A stretch of DNA of 64,000 nt from Amphirosellinia nigrospora (Eukaryota > Ascomycota > Sordariomycetes > Xylariales > Xylariaceae): contig SCHM01000003.1 in NCBI GenBank assembly GCA_004123355.1, forward strand, positions 4,111,058-4,175,057. The letters run 5' to 3'. Shown here piece after piece: positions 1 to 12,894 of this stretch (position 1 is the first letter of the stretch; the number at the start of each line of letters is the position of its first letter). The position numbers were made by a program, and so were the translations under genes. The notes under the pieces were generated by a model. The model did not search any database. It saw only the letters and a list, made by a program, of their open reading frames with translations, and had not been told where the DNA came from.

Positions 1-679
1 AGAAAACCAGGGCCACCGGACATAGACTGGGGTCTGGTTGCCGCTTCGCCTAATACCTTGCCGATAACACCGGAGGTGACTCCGGGTTAGTGGGCACATT
101 ACGGCGGGCTAAGAAATCCGTAGTAGTGCAACCAGTTGTAAAACAGTTATAATGTACTACTTAAAGACTTGAGTCCTTGAATGGATATGATAATTTGATA
201 TTAATTGACTATCAATTTCTTTGGTGATTATTAAACACGTTCGATGCAGTACCTGAGTAGCGTATTCAATTGGAAGACTTGCTCCCGTTGGAAAGTAGGA
301 GTAGGTAGCCCTCCTCAATCCCGGAGTGCTGTGTGAACACCAGACAAGATACAGCGCAATTCGCATAAGGAGAGATCTTCTACCGACCGCTCATAGCGGC
401 CAGGTAGTCTAGTGGTGAAAGAAGAAGAAAAACCTTCGGGCTCGCAATCGATTGGAGTTGCTAATTACTCAGGCTCTCATAGCTATAGTGTGATGAGCTC
501 TAGGTAGCTTACGTTATTCAACGAATAGGTACTAAATTCCATTCATACTTAGGTAGCAAGCTTCGAGTCTGATGTTAAGTACCTAACTAGAGATGTATAT
601 CCATACAATACAACAAATATCCTCCTCTCCAGCCCAATTCCAAGCAAAACAACCAGCCTATACATGTTGAACATTATCC
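1..679. other. Intergenic start of window, no gene seen
   Basis: No reading frame here resembles a known protein, and the short frames lack codon structure. The last part (about 600-679) is the 3' flank of the minus-strand pms1 gene. A stretch near 400-480 has a superficial tRNA A-box look, but I could not fold a cloverleaf from it. Confidence 0.5.
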
Positions 680-3600
680 CTATTCCAAATCTCGACCCTC
701 GTTAAGGTAAGCACTCCAATCTGTACGCGATGCCCTGTTCCCATTAAAGCCATCGCCTTCTTTCCACCCCAGCTCATCCCATGCGCCTAAGCCGCAGAGA
801 TGCCTCATGGTTGGCCGCCCATGTGGGCAATTCCAGGGCTTATCGAGCTCCCCATATGTCGAACAAGCTTCTCCATCTGCTTAGTTGACAATGACTTGCC
901 AATCATGACACTGCTACGACAAGCCCGCATAGCAAACATCTTGCGGACCTTAGACGGCCGTGGGACCGTGTTCGCTGATGTGGATTGGTGGTCTTGAAGG
1001 AGCGAAATGAGCTCTTCTAGGTCCGCGAGGGAGAAGGTAGTTTCTCGGCTCAGTGGCAGACTAAGCAACTGACACCGCATTCCTACGGGTTGGTCACCGC
1101 TCTCATCGAAACTAACCATGAAACCATTTGTTTCCAGGGCGTCGAGGTTTTGTTGTACTATATCTTCTTCAACGGCTGTGAGCTCAAGCGTCTTGGGATG
1201 CACTAGCCTCTGAGACTGGACAACGGTACTGGCCTGTAGCCGTTCGAAGTTATACTTCTCATCTGTTGCGTGCTGATCAATAATGAATAGCTCATCGTCC
1301 CTGCCTGTTCTGCCTGGAGCGTCTATCGAATTTTCATCTGCTGCACGGGAGGCTAGGATAAATCCCAGATTGAATTGCCTATGATTTTCATCTTTTCGAA
1401 ATCTGATTTCGATATAGTCAAAGACAGCTTTTCTTCGGCATCTTCAGCGTCAAGGCGGTCAGTTTCTGGCATAGCCCTTGCGCTAATAACAGAACGGGAG
1501 ATATGCTCATGTTGCGAAGTCATGGCATCGCGAATGAGTTTCCCGTTCATTTGTATGGTTTGTTGAAGTTGGTACGTGGCGTCCTTCCTTGGTATTACCC
1601 TTGACAAAAGTCTGAGTGCGTTTCTGTGTTTCCTCTAGGATCATTTTCTCAGGGACCTCGCCATTTTTGACAACTTCGGCAGCAACACTCTCTTCCCTGG
1701 TCTCCTGAACTTCCTCATCTTTATATTCAGTATCACTGGGATTACCTGGAGAGGCCGGGTCAGCCCCTGAGTCCTCATCAAGGTCTGCCTCGGATTCCTG
1801 CGATACCTGGGGAGAAGAGCCTTTGTGACTGCCTCTGCTTGGTATATCATCCATGTCCTCGTTCTCACTTTCTCCTCCGGAATCGTCAGATACAAACAAA
1901 TGTTCGCTTGATGAGTCTGAATCTGATTGATCACCTTCTACTTCTGCAGTGACCTTGATTTCTCTTTTGTCAGACTGGGACCGTTCCGCTTGTGCGGCAA
2001 ACATTTGGGTTAAACGCCCATTGAAAGATGGTACAGGCGCCGGTGATCTAGCACCTTTTCGAATCGGTTTTGCTGACTGTCAAGCCGCTGCTTTTTGGGT
2101 GTTGAACCGATTATGCTTGTGACAGTATGACCACCTATTGTGATGGTGGCAACTTCTGGGGCGGGCCGCTTCGTCATCGAAGTAGGATATGTTCTGTTGG
2201 AATTAATATCCGTTATACGAGGCAGGGGAGCTAGAGCAGGAATCGGTGGTTCCGATGAATCGCTGTTGAGCTGTGTAGACTCGTTCGTGGTTTCGTCGTT
2301 CTTTTTATCCTTCAACTCTTCAAGACGTGCTCGAAAATCCGCTACACGATCAGAAACCTTCGTTGTCTCTTCATTTGGTAGTGGCCCTTCCTGCTCAATG
2401 CTAGGAGAAAATGGGCTACGTGTGTCTCTCAGAACAGAATCCTCTTCATCAACACCTCGCACCGCCTCCTTACCTTTCACACTAGCATCCTCGCGTAAAT
2501 CGGAATTACGCCCAACCCAACGGCTAATTAAACTATCGGCGCCACTGGCTTGCGCACTCTCATCATTATCAATACTCATGACCTCATCCTCAGATCTTGA
2601 TTTAGCATCTGTGGAGTTTGGTCCTATGGGCGAAACGGCGTCGGATTGAGGCGAGGCGTTTTGTGGTTGCTTCCGACAAGGGTGTGTCTTGCCTTCCTAC
2701 AGAGGGTTGCTTGAGAAGAGCTTGCTTTGGTGTTTGGAGTTGTGAGGTTGGTAATGCATAGTCCTGGGATTCAAACAAGGAGCCAAGTGACTCTCTAAGG
2801 TTGTCAAGCATCCGAGTTTGATCATGGAGTAGAATAGTTCGTTTGTCCGGGCTGACGTTGACATCATACAGGTGAGTATCAAGTTGAATATCGGCAAAGA
2901 TGAAAGGTGATTGGGAAGCATTATAGGATTTGTATACTTCATTGAAAACCTTGGCAAACTGGGGAGCCCACATGGACGGCCGTTGACGAAGAACATTTGC
3001 CTATCCGGAGTCTGGCGTCCTTCGCCATATGCTGGACGAGAGACATGCCCTCGGACCCGGATAATCTTGGCTTGGCTGTCCCCGGGATGTGAGACGTTGG
3101 TTCGAGGTAGTGGTGGGCTCCAACGCAAGCTCTAGATCCAAGGATATCAAAACGGCCAAAGTCTTTGCTCCAAAAACATTCACGATGTTTTCGCGTGTAG
3201 TTTGGTTCCCTTTGGTTGAAAACAAAACCATGCGCTTACCCTTATTTGGCTGTTGTGACACAGAGAATTTGAGTCCCGTCTGGATACATGCATATTGATT
3301 GAGGACAACCAGAACCTTATTCCACTCTCGTTTGATATTCCGCTCGAGCTCGCGGCGGCGGACGGGGAGGTTGTGGAAAAGACGCTCCACAAAGACGGTC
3401 GTCCCTTTCTGTGCAGCGACGACGCTTGTATTGTGCAGCTTCCCAGATGTTTCGAATTCCAATCTTGAGCCCTTCGGGGCATCTAACGCCAGACATGTAG
3501 TGACAGAGAACTTAGACAGAGCGCAGAGAGATGATAAGGCCTCTCCGCGGAAGCCGAAGGTCTCAAGGCACTCTAAATCCGAGTAGGTGGACAACTTGGA

Positions 3601-3963
3601 GGTGTAATGTTTTAATGCTAGGGTATCGTAATTCTCCTTGGATATGCCCGAGCCGTTGTCCTGAACCTCGATGGCGTCCAGTCCTTGGTTCTTGAAACGC
3701 ACCTCTGAAGAGGCATACGACAGTCAGCCCCGTAGCCATTTTCTGAAAGTGCATATGATGGATGGACCCACCGATGTTGGTTGCGCCGGCATCTATACTG
3801 TTTTCCACCAACTCCTTCACGACGGAACACAGGTCGACAATGACCTGGCCGGATTGAATTTGGTGGATCTCGGATCAAGTTAGCGACAAGAATGCTTGTG
3901 GTGCCTGAGCTGCGGCGACACGCCACTTACTGTTTTGGCCTCAATTGGCTTGATAGTCGCCAT
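680..3963 (-). CDS. pms1: DNA mismatch repair endonuclease Pms1 (MutL family), reading frame broken
   Basis: MutL-family ATPase/endonuclease that partners Mlh1 after MutS recognises a mismatch. The ATG at 3963 gives [11 protein letters not shown]. Introns are at 3869-3930 and 3705-3771. The GHKL ATPase follows with the SIDAGAT, DNGSGI and [10 protein letters not shown] motifs, then the S5-like domain ([33 protein letters not shown]). After a variable acidic linker comes the C-terminal domain with the metal-binding motif [12 protein letters not shown] (fits DQHAx2Ex4E), [10 protein letters not shown] and [11 protein letters not shown]. The product would be about 1,000 residues, normal for fungal Pms1. 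Seven one-base frame changes are needed, near 851, 1378, 1588, 2069, 2668, 2963 and 3082; most sit in short G, C or A runs. Without correction, translation stops soon after the ATPase domain. Family assignment is very safe. Whether the gene is alive depends on whether the indels are real. Confidence 0.9.
3705..3771 (-). other. Intron 2 of pms1
   Basis: A GTGGGT donor and TTCAG acceptor join ...SIDAGATNI to [12 protein letters not shown] inside the ATPase fold. Its length is 67 bp and it splits a codon after the first base. Confidence 0.85.
3869..3930 (-). other. Intron 1 of pms1
   Basis: A GTAAGT donor (reverse complement of 3925-3930) and an AG acceptor at 3869 join ...EAKT to IHQIQSGQ, which restores the conserved MutL N-terminus. 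Its length is 62 bp. Confidence 0.85.
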
Positions 3964-6378
3964 AGATAGTCGATAGCCGATAGCCTACCTAACGCCAGCG
4001 AGCGCTCCGGTCCCCAGCAAAGTAAAAGGAGTGCTACATGCATCAACTTGTGTCGGACAGTAGGGTGCGTCGCTTTGGTATAGGTATGAGGTACAGAGCA
4101 TTACAGTCGATAGTAGTAACCTTAAAAGACTGCTAACCTACCTAGGTACCTAGGTATCTACTTAATGTTTGCTTCGTCGGGGAACTAGCAGCTCGCTGTA
4201 GCTGCAGCTTAAACTTCCACTCGTTAAAACTGAAGTTAATCATCATCAGCCTCAACGCGTTACATACCGAATCACGCGTTAAGTGGCTGTGGCGGTACAC
4301 TGTCTTATTTATCTCGACACTGTTCGGGAGCACTGTATCACCAAGATCCATATGTCTCTGTTCCTACCTAGGTTAGGAGGCAATGTAGTGCATGTACGGC
4401 AAAGGGCCGCCTTTTCTGAGCCTGCATGCGCTTTACCTCTACACATGGCCATCTCAATCTCAATGATGATGCCCTATACTTCAACTACCCATTGACTGTA
4501 TCCCCTCCAAAAACAAGCAGTCGACTAGGTATGTAAGACGAGCCTTTTTCTGTCATGAATACGTTAATAGAGCTGGAAGGGAGGTTGTACTCGGGTCAAT
4601 AATTAATTAGATTACGACGCACTGCGGGTAGACGCGAGCTGATGCCGATATGACGTGACAAGTCATCAGTCCGCAGTCTTCACCTTGTCGTAAGGCCGCT
4701 GATCTTAAGGCCCAGATACCACTCTGCCGCCAGAGTATTCAGCTATACAATCTCGCGAGACCTTTTGGCAAGAATTTCTCGTGTTCTGCCCTGTTCGTGC
4801 GTATGGAGGGTCGCATCGCATTCCCTGCGCAAGCCACCTTCATCTCATAATGAATATTCCTTCTCTACTTAGGCATTCAAGTCGCAGGTTTTTCTGAGCT
4901 GGCTACCTGAAATTATAGGTAGTCTAGCCAAGTGACGCGTGTTCAAGACCCAGCACTGTACGCTACATTTCCACTCTGTATATATGTATGTATACGGCCT
5001 TGTCCCGGATTGATCAGTCGTCTCACCATGCGAAACAGCCTGATAGCTAGCACGGCGGGAGCGCAGATCGCGATTCATGCATAGTAAGTACACCTTAACA
5101 CCGCCACCATTGCGATATGCACCTTTATGCGTACAGATTATGGCTTTACGTCTACGTATAGATATTGCCAGGGGCTTAATGAATACGCATACGTACAGTG
5201 CAGAAGTGGGTTGTGGCGGCAGGGTATTCAGCAGGATATAAAGTACCTGTTTATTTGGTATCCCTGGGCACCCTGCCAGCAGAGTCTGCAACTGCAACGT
5301 TGTGAATGGATGTTGAGAGGGAGAAAAAGGGGAGGGGGGAGACAAAACGAGGAAAGTGTAGATTGAACACACGACCTTCAATAAAGTTTCTCCTTGACTT
5401 CCTTGACTTCCCAACTAAAATATCCCAGCTATTGTTGCTGTATTTCCTTCTTATCGTATAGAAAACGTTAGTGTGTCGCTAACATCAAATCAACCGGTAA
5501 ACTGAAAAGAACAACTGAGGTCGAGACTGCAGGAGACTGCAGATAAGTGGGTAGCAGCGACATCCCTATCTCAGGTACCCACCTGCCGACCCACCGGGCA
5601 GGTGGGTCATGTACCATGTAATAAGCTTTTGCGGGAGCCAGATACCGGCCAGATACATGTACTGTAGCAAGCAAGGGACGAAAAAAAAGAGCCAACATCC
5701 CCGCCGCAAGCTCGAAAGTCTGCAGGACGATCGTCACGACTGCGGGCCGTCAGTCTGTCTCAAACACCAAACAGACAGACAGACGTCTTCGCTCTCGGGT
5801 AGTTAGCCTCACTCACTTGCTCACCTACTCACTCACTCACTCTAACTCACTGGCACCCTGTTCCCTCGCTCAAGCCCGGACCGGACCACCAACCACCGGA
5901 GATTACATTCGTTTTTTCAGGTACATTTAATTTTCTTTTCCTCTATTTACCGCACTGGCGCCTGTGTTGTCGGCGGGTCGAAATAGGACCAAGGGCTCCA
6001 TCTACACTACATCAAGACCCCCCCACGCCGGCAGTTCTCTGTCCATCTGCTTTTACCAGCCCCCGACCCCCGATCGATCGACCGACCGCTCCCAATCTCT
6101 CTTGGCTCGCACATGGAGCCCCCGGCGCCGTCATTGCACAACCCCCTATACCGTGTCTCAAGACCTGTGATGCCGAGTCTAGCAATATCGTAGTACAAGC
6201 ACGTCCGAGTCCGATCCCGACCACTGCAACCACCTGAGACTTGAGCGACGTACCACGCCGTTAACTTCCCACCTGCGCCTCTGTCTTCGACCATACACAA
6301 CGAGGAGAGGCTCGCCCTTGCATCTGCATCCACAATCACACTCGGGCACGCTCGCTCGCTAGAGCTTTCTCCTCCTCG
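3964..6378. other. Divergent intergenic region, pms1 / bst1
   Basis: A 2.4 kb spacer between the divergently transcribed pms1 and bst1 genes, so it should hold both promoters and the bst1 leader. It contains TACCTAGGTACCTA-type palindromic repeats near 4138-4160 and a degenerate (TCAC)n tract near 5811-5850 followed by pyrimidine-rich sequence typical of a fungal 5' leader. Short reading frames here look like chance. Confidence 0.55.
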
Positions 6379-9300
6379 ATGCAGAGGCGCTCGTCTGGGT
6401 CGTCCGAAGACAGTGCCGATGCTCCTGTCAAGGCTTCCCGAACTCGGGACCATTCCAGGTCTCGGAAAGCCCCTCTGCAAACCGCTCGCTCCACGACCCT
6501 CCGCCTTCGACGTCTGCTGCGCGAAATCGCATCTCAACCAGCCAATTGAACTGGCAGCAAACCCAAGGACGAAATGGTTCCGCTGCGAAAGAGCCGTCGG
6601 CATCCGTGACCAAGACCTCGGGCGACATAAATACAGATGATGACAAGACACCGGCATCCAAGCTCAAAAGCAGGCAGTTCAAGCCTAAAAGTCCCTGGGC
6701 CATCTCATTATGGACCTTATTCACGAGTATGGCCGGTATCGCGCTCTTGGCATCCATCGTGTACTCTTCAGGCAACCTACAATGCGACCCGAAGGGCTGT
6801 CGCATGTCATGGATGAGCCCTTCGTTTGTCCACTTTTCCGACTTTGATACTGAACATACTAGGTTTGCAAGCAAATACTCTCTCTATTTATATCGTGAGC
6901 AGGGAATAGAACATGGACCCAAGGTACGGAAGGCCGCGTCCAGGAATATTCAGTTGTTATTGACTTACAAAACCATTAGGTCAGGGGCATTCCGGTATTG
7001 TTTATACCAGGCAATGCAGGCAGCTATAAACAAGTCCGATCTATCGCGTCTGAGTCTGCTCGATACTTTCATGAGGCTCTCCAATCTAACGAGGCTGCTG
7101 CAAAGTCTGGAGTAAAAGGCTTAGATTTTTTTACTGTCGATTTCAACGAAGACTTTACAGCCTTCCATGGTCAAACAATGCTCGATCAGGCCGAATATGT
7201 CAACGAAGCAATTAGATACATCCTCTCTCTTTACCTCGATCCACAGAAGTCTGAACGAGACCCAAATCTTCCCGATCCTGCATCGGTCATCATCCTAGGT
7301 CATTCGATGGGTGGCATAGTTGCTCGTGCTGCATTTGTAATGCCAAATTTCCAACCCAATTCTGTTAACACCATCATCACTATGTCGGCTCCACACGCAC
7401 GACCGCCGGTTACCTTTGACCCCCTGATAGTCAAGATATATCAAGATATTAATGATCATTGGCGACATGCTTATTCGAGCAAGTCGGCCCCGGAGAATTC
7501 TCTATCTCAAGTTACTCTAGTGTCTATTGCAGGCGGAGGACTAGATACTGTAGTCCCGTCAGATTATGCGAGCCTAGAGTCGATCGTGCCTGAAACCCAT
7601 GGTTTTACGGTTTTTACATCGACAATCCCAACCGTGTGGACCAGCATGGATCACCAGGCGATCACATGGTGCGACCAATTCCGCAAAGTCATTGTAAAAG
7701 CTATGTACGATATTGTCGACAGTCGTGGCAAATCGCAGACTAAAACGCGCGCCGAACGAATCAAACAATTTAAAAAGAGATTTCTGACTGGGTTGGAAAC
7801 AATTTCTGAGACAACTTCGGTAGATACCTACCCGACAATTCTTTTGACAGTTGGGGACGGGTCTGATGCTATCGACATGAGAGAAGAGTTTGTGCTTCAT
7901 GACTTTGGGAAAAGTAAGGAACCAAAGGCTTATCTGCTTCCAATTCAATCGAACGAACTTCCTGGTAGTAAAAGGTTCACACTACTATCTAATAGCGAGT
8001 TCGATCATCCTGGAGATAACGCAAAACTCGAGGTTCTACTTTGTAGCGTTTATCCGTCACAAACAGGTCAATTAAATGCGCCATTCCTAACAGAAATAGA
8101 TCTTTCTGGGAATAGCAGTGCTTCGACCCGCCTGGCATGCAAAAGCGCCGCACCTGATGTCGTATTGTTGCCTGCATCTACACGTGCTACTAAGGCACCC
8201 TTTTTCCTTGAAAGCGAGCAACAAATTCCGCCCTTTTCGTATCTCCAATACGACGCAAAGGACACTCGAGATTATCAGTTTGTTGCCATCGTGGACAAAT
8301 TAGATGCCCCAACTCCAGGCTGGATCATTGCTCAGTTTACCGACATAGCTGATGCGCATTTGACCCAATTTATCGGCATTGGGCGACTGCTAATCAACGG
8401 TTTAGAGTTTGAGCTCCCTGGAAACCGGCCAATGGTCGTCGATGTGCAAATACCATCCATCCAGAGCAGCCTGTTGGCGTACCATATGAAGATCCGAGAG
8501 GAGGTAAATGGTGAACAGAGAGAACTATTTCGACCCTTGGTACGACAGTATTTGACCCGGCCTTATGAATCGAAATACTTCGTGGGTGCTACAGAATTGG
8601 ATATCAGCCTGCATGGTGTATCGCCATTCGTCCCTCCGCCACTAGATGCCAGTCATAACGACGATGGGCTGGGTGTTCAACTATGGACTGATCCCACTCG
8701 AAAATCCAGTATCTTCATCAAACTCACAATAGATCCAGTTGGCAGCCTCGGCAAGCTTTATATGCGCTATCGCACTGTCTTCGCTTCGTTTCCGCAGCTT
8801 GTAGTGGGGCTCGTATTACGGAAGCAGTTCCGAATTTACGATAACACCGGCACGTTTGTGTCGTTCTCAGAGAGCTTAGGAAATTGTCTTCGACGGTCCT
8901 TGCCAATGCTCCTCTTGTCGATGACCTTCCTATCATTATCCATTAGCCAGTCAAACTCCACGAGTGATGGAGTCCCCTTGCCCTGGCGGAGCGGCACACC
9001 TGCTATCGACTTCGCCCAGAACGACCTGCTAGTAGGCACAACTGACCCATTCTTTTGGTTCCTTATCCCAATGATAGGTATCGTCTGTGTTGGAGTCTGC
9101 GTACTTATGCATTATACTGCACTTGCTCTAATCTCGCTACTGAGCCCCTTGTACGGCTGGATATTCACCCCCAGGATCCAAAACGAGGAGAAGAAAAGCG
9201 TGCTAGCTTCTAAATCGAACCAAATCCCAGTCTTTATGCACTCCTCGCCGCAGAAAAGACTACTTACCATCAGTGCTCTACTATTCCTCGTATCGACAGT

Positions 9301-9835
9301 TATTCCCTATCAACCTGCATATGTTGTAGCATGCCTCGTACAGCTCAGTACTAGTGTTCGAGCACATTACCTTTCCAGAGGAAACCCCTCCCTCACAAAC
9401 ATCAATTTTAGAAATTATGCTCATACCATATTCCTTTTGATGGTGTGGAACCTACCCATCAATCTGCCGACAACGGTTGTTTGGGTACGGAATTTGGCCG
9501 TCCGTTGGTTCATGCCATTTTCCTCATATCACAACGTGCTTTCAATCCTCCCTTTCATCCTTCTGGTTGAGAACCTCACGGTTGGTAGAATGATACCTCC
9601 TGTGACGAGTCGACTGCGCCACCTTACGAATGTCCTCTTCTTCGCTACAGCAGTATATGCGGCTGTCTATGGTGTATCGTATGCTTATGTGCTACACCAT
9701 CTAGTTAATGCGATTGCAGCATGGCTTGTAGCTATCCATTCCACAGCCGACTCTTGGGCCATTGCTGGCATCAAATCACTGTTATTCGAAGAAACAGCAA
9801 GCACAAATCATCGGAAGCAAAACAAGAAGCCGTAA
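6379..9835 (+). CDS. bst1: GPI inositol-deacylase (PGAP1/Bst1 family)
   Basis: ER membrane lipase that removes the acyl chain from the inositol of GPI anchors, needed for ER exit and quality control of GPI proteins. A 56 bp intron (6924-6979) joins ...EHGPK to VRGIPVLFIPGNAGSYKQVR. The lipase elbow GHSMGG lies near 7299-7316 in the 945-residue second exon. A membrane segment precedes the lipase domain (near 6700-6770), and several hydrophobic helices fill the C-terminal third (about 8890-9750). The protein ends in a lysine-rich NKKP tail, resembling an ER-retrieval signal. Total length is about 1,130 residues, normal for fungal Bst1. The ATG at 6379 (MQRRSSGSSED) is in a different frame from the membrane-anchor exon. 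One base appears lost near 6450 in the disordered leader. Exon 2 is free of frameshifts over 2.86 kb, unlike its neighbours. Confidence 0.9.
6924..6979 (+). other. Intron of bst1
   Basis: A GTACGG donor and ATTAG acceptor. Removal restores the conserved VLFIPGNAGSYKQVR block in phase. Its length is 56 bp. Confidence 0.85.
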
Positions 9836-11123
9836 ACTAAGATTTTTACTTGGTTTTAGGACGACACACGCAGGATATCACGATGGAGTAATCAAGAAGG
9901 ACGTGTCTAAAAACACAATCTGCTTTTCCAAGACCCTTCAATTGTCAATGCCTCCTTATCTAGGAGAACCAACGCCTTTCATGCCTTACGGTAAAATCAA
10001 ATATTTTACTCGCACTGGGGTACTAAACTCCCGAAGTATCCTTGCCATCCAGCACCTATCATCGACCTTCCGAGCATAGATATGCATTCACAAGGTCGTT
10101 CATGCAGCTTTTTTGTCTTATTTTACTAGCATTGCATACACATGGACCGGCGTTCAAATTTGGTGGCGAGGCGAACTATCTGGCTAGAGACGGGCTGGAT
10201 GGGATACTTGTGTTTCATGTTGGCTCTTCATTTGTTAATTTTTAATGCGATTCGGCACTGCCAGCCAACCTGACTGGCTAGGTGCGACGCTTGTCATGAG
10301 GCTTGGAAAGCCATCCACAAATCGCTTTTGGCGTTTCGGCTAGCGCGACTTGGGACTTGACTTGGTTGCGAGCACACTCGAGGGCGGTGCCAGGGTCATA
10401 TCAGAGTCTTGTCTCTGCCTGTCTCTACGGAGTCTGGATACATATTATGAGGGAAAGGTGCGTTATGAGTTGACAGCATCCCGAACGGATATCCTGGCTG
10501 GAACACCGGGAATAAAAGCGTGCTTAGTAATTGCGCATCGCTAAGTTAGGATAGTAATACTTATAAAATTAAAAGAACTTAAAATGACTGATACAATAAA
10601 AATGTTGAAGTGCTTGGGGTTCTAATCGTGGCTTCGGTTATCTAAACATGATGGAATGATTGTTATCTCAAGTATTAACATAGATTTCAATATGCGTTAT
10701 AGTAGCAGCGCATCTCCTTAATGACTTCAAGATGTGTTGATTAATCGTACGTGATAAATAATAGAAAATGGTATAAACTTATTTGGGGAAACGGTCCCAA
10801 AGAGCTTCTCTATTTGACAAGTCCCTATCTCACAGAGATATATATGCATCTATTCTAGGCAAAACTCCCAGAACGCCAAATCGGAGCTTTCTCTGTGTGA
10901 AAAAAGCCTGCGTGTGCACCCATACCTACCCAAAAATTCTCCCGGTGCGCTACTCTCGTGAGTCTATACAAAAATATCCATAATATCCAAATATGTTGTC
11001 CCGAACAGTCACTGTGTGACAGGTGCTAAAAGCTAATATATACATACAAACGATTTGTATCTGTCATAGAAAAAGGACAGAAGTAAAAAGGGAGGTGACG
11101 AGGTGGATGAATCATGCCAGAAT
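9836..11123. other. Intergenic, convergent 3' ends of bst1 and the MCH1-like gene
   Basis: A 1.3 kb spacer between two converging genes. I see no protein-like frame and no RNA gene. Composition becomes AT-leaning after about 10550. Confidence 0.5.
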
Positions 11124-12894
11124 CTATTCGCTCGCATGTCCCTTTCCTGTTTCTCTCAACTGCATTCTCGCCTGGTGCCAGATAACCCAAAGCGTGACGA
11201 CAAGGCCCAACCCACACGATGAGAGGGTCACGACGTAAGCGGGCGGTAGCATTCGATTCCCTCCTCGCAGCGTCTCTTCCCGTCTGCCTCGACGACGGAG
11301 TGCGCATCGAGAACGAAGCCGTAGAGGAGGTTAAAGATATTGCCTGAAATTACAGGTGAGAGCGTTAATAAGCCCCAGTTCTGGCTCAAACCACGAATGC
11401 GAACGATTCGGCTGTGATGGAAGGGAAGACGCCGAATAGGAAGCCGTAGCCTAGACCGCTGAACCCGGATACGAAGCCGAGGAGGTGTGGGTTGACGATG
11501 TTCAGGGCGCAGATTTGCGCTAGTGAAAAGATTACAGAAGCAATTACGAGACACCAGATCCGGCTCGCATGTAGAACCTTGACTAGGAAATCGGAACCTA
11601 CGCCGCTGAGCAGGCGGCCTGAGAAACTACCGAGTGATAGAATGGACACGTGTAGTTGTTGGTGTAGAACTAGGGCCTTATCGTTGATTGAGTCGTCATA
11701 GTGCTTCCAGAGAACTGACGCGTCATTGCCAATATTACTAAGTTTGATATCCATTAGTAAAGCGGTCTAAGCCGAAATCAAGAAGGAAATCAACATGAAA
11801 TATGAGGGTTGACTTACTTGATAGTCATCAGCCCAATCCCGGAGAGGATACCCATAATCGAAAAATTGCCAGAATTCAAGACTCTTCAGAAGATTCAGGC
11901 CACGGATATCTACACGATGAGAACGATCCCTATCAATACTAGTCCGTACTAAAATTTCATCTTGTATAGAAGACGAGGTCGAGGGTCGAGACATCAAGGA
12001 GCTCCTCTCATCCGCTTCCCTCCGGGAACCCGATGAGCTTGGACCAATGTCGGGTCGCTCGTCGGCGGTGAGCTCCTCTAGGCTCGAGGGATCATAATTG
12101 GAAGTTGTAGTGGTGGTGGTGGTAGCATTTTCAGGTGACATACCAGGTTCAGTAAGGTCTCGCGACAGTTTAGATTGATGGACAAGGATCGATGTAGTTC
12201 CTGCGAATCCGCCATTCCAGGATTGGCGGCACAGCATGGTAGCTCGAAGTATGTGGAAGCACGCGTAGGAAGAAGAATCCAGTGAAAATCATACTGAACG
12301 TTCCGGCGGAAAGAAGGAGAAGGAACTTGCCCGGACTTCCTGGAAGAAGATGGAGCTCACTAACGAGAAGAAGAAAGCGCTTAACCCAAACGCGGCAACA
12401 GGAAATGCTGTAGCAGTTCCTCGATGATGTGGCCAGTTCAAAGCGGAAGTCTTTACGGCAGCCGCAAAGGCCATACAACCTCCCAGGCCAGTCAGAAATG
12501 AGGCGACACTCAGCCATGGAACGGAGCCTTGTCCGGCGTCGTAAGCGCGTTCGAGCGGCAGATAGCCCAAGCCAAGCAGAATCGACCCGGCAAGAACGGC
12601 AGACGGGACCCCGACTATCGACGAACATTCCAATCGGCACACCCATAGAATACATGCCCAAATTCCCAGCAAGCCCAATCACCTCACTCTCAGTCGCAGA
12701 GATGCAGCTTGTCGGCGAACTGGGGCGCCCATGCTGAGTAGACATACTACGCGACGACAGTCAGGGCACATATACTAGGGAGGCGTCAAGTTAAATGCAT
12801 GTAGACTTACGTTAGTCCCGCAGGCCAGGGCTATCACTGTGGCAGCAACACTAGATATGACGCGAGTGTTATGCATCTGACTCTCGACAGTCAT
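11124..12894 (-). CDS. MCH1-like major facilitator (monocarboxylate-type) transporter, frame broken
   Basis: A 12-TM-type major facilitator of the fungal MCH1/nodulin-like group. MCH1 is named for homology to monocarboxylate permeases, but its substrate is not established. The start at 12894 reads MTVESQMHNTRVISSV (an internal ATG at 12876 is also possible). Introns are 12747-12810 and 11738-11817. Family blocks visible are NYVYSAWAPQFADKL, GLAGNLGMYSMG, TSALNWPHHRGTATAFP, a central hydrophilic loop rich in T and S, NIGNDASVLW, GRLLSGVGSDFLVK and GLSQNWGLLTLSPVISGN. The true C-terminus ends in GKGHASE at 11124. About six frame changes are needed, near 11242, 11400, 11862, 12340, 12612 and 12705; most are single-base losses in short runs, and the last looks like loss of one CT unit. 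It is transcribed divergently from tms1. Confidence 0.8.
11738..11817 (-). other. Intron 2 of the MCH1-like gene
   Basis: A GTAAGT donor, a CTAAT branch site and an AG acceptor. Splicing joins GLMTI to NNIGNDASV, a conserved MCH1 block. Its length is 80 bp. Confidence 0.75.
12747..12810 (-). other. Intron 1 of the MCH1-like gene
   Basis: A GTAAGT donor and GTAG acceptor join LACGTN to YVYSAWAPQF in phase. Its length is 64 bp. Confidence 0.75.

Noticed and set aside
400-480. tRNA-like A-box text (TAGTCTAGTGGTGAAAG)
   Set aside because: No matching B box or closing acceptor stem could be found.
4869-5414. 181-codon minus-strand frame upstream of bst1
   Set aside because: Low-complexity and without a family pattern; lies in the shared divergent promoter region.
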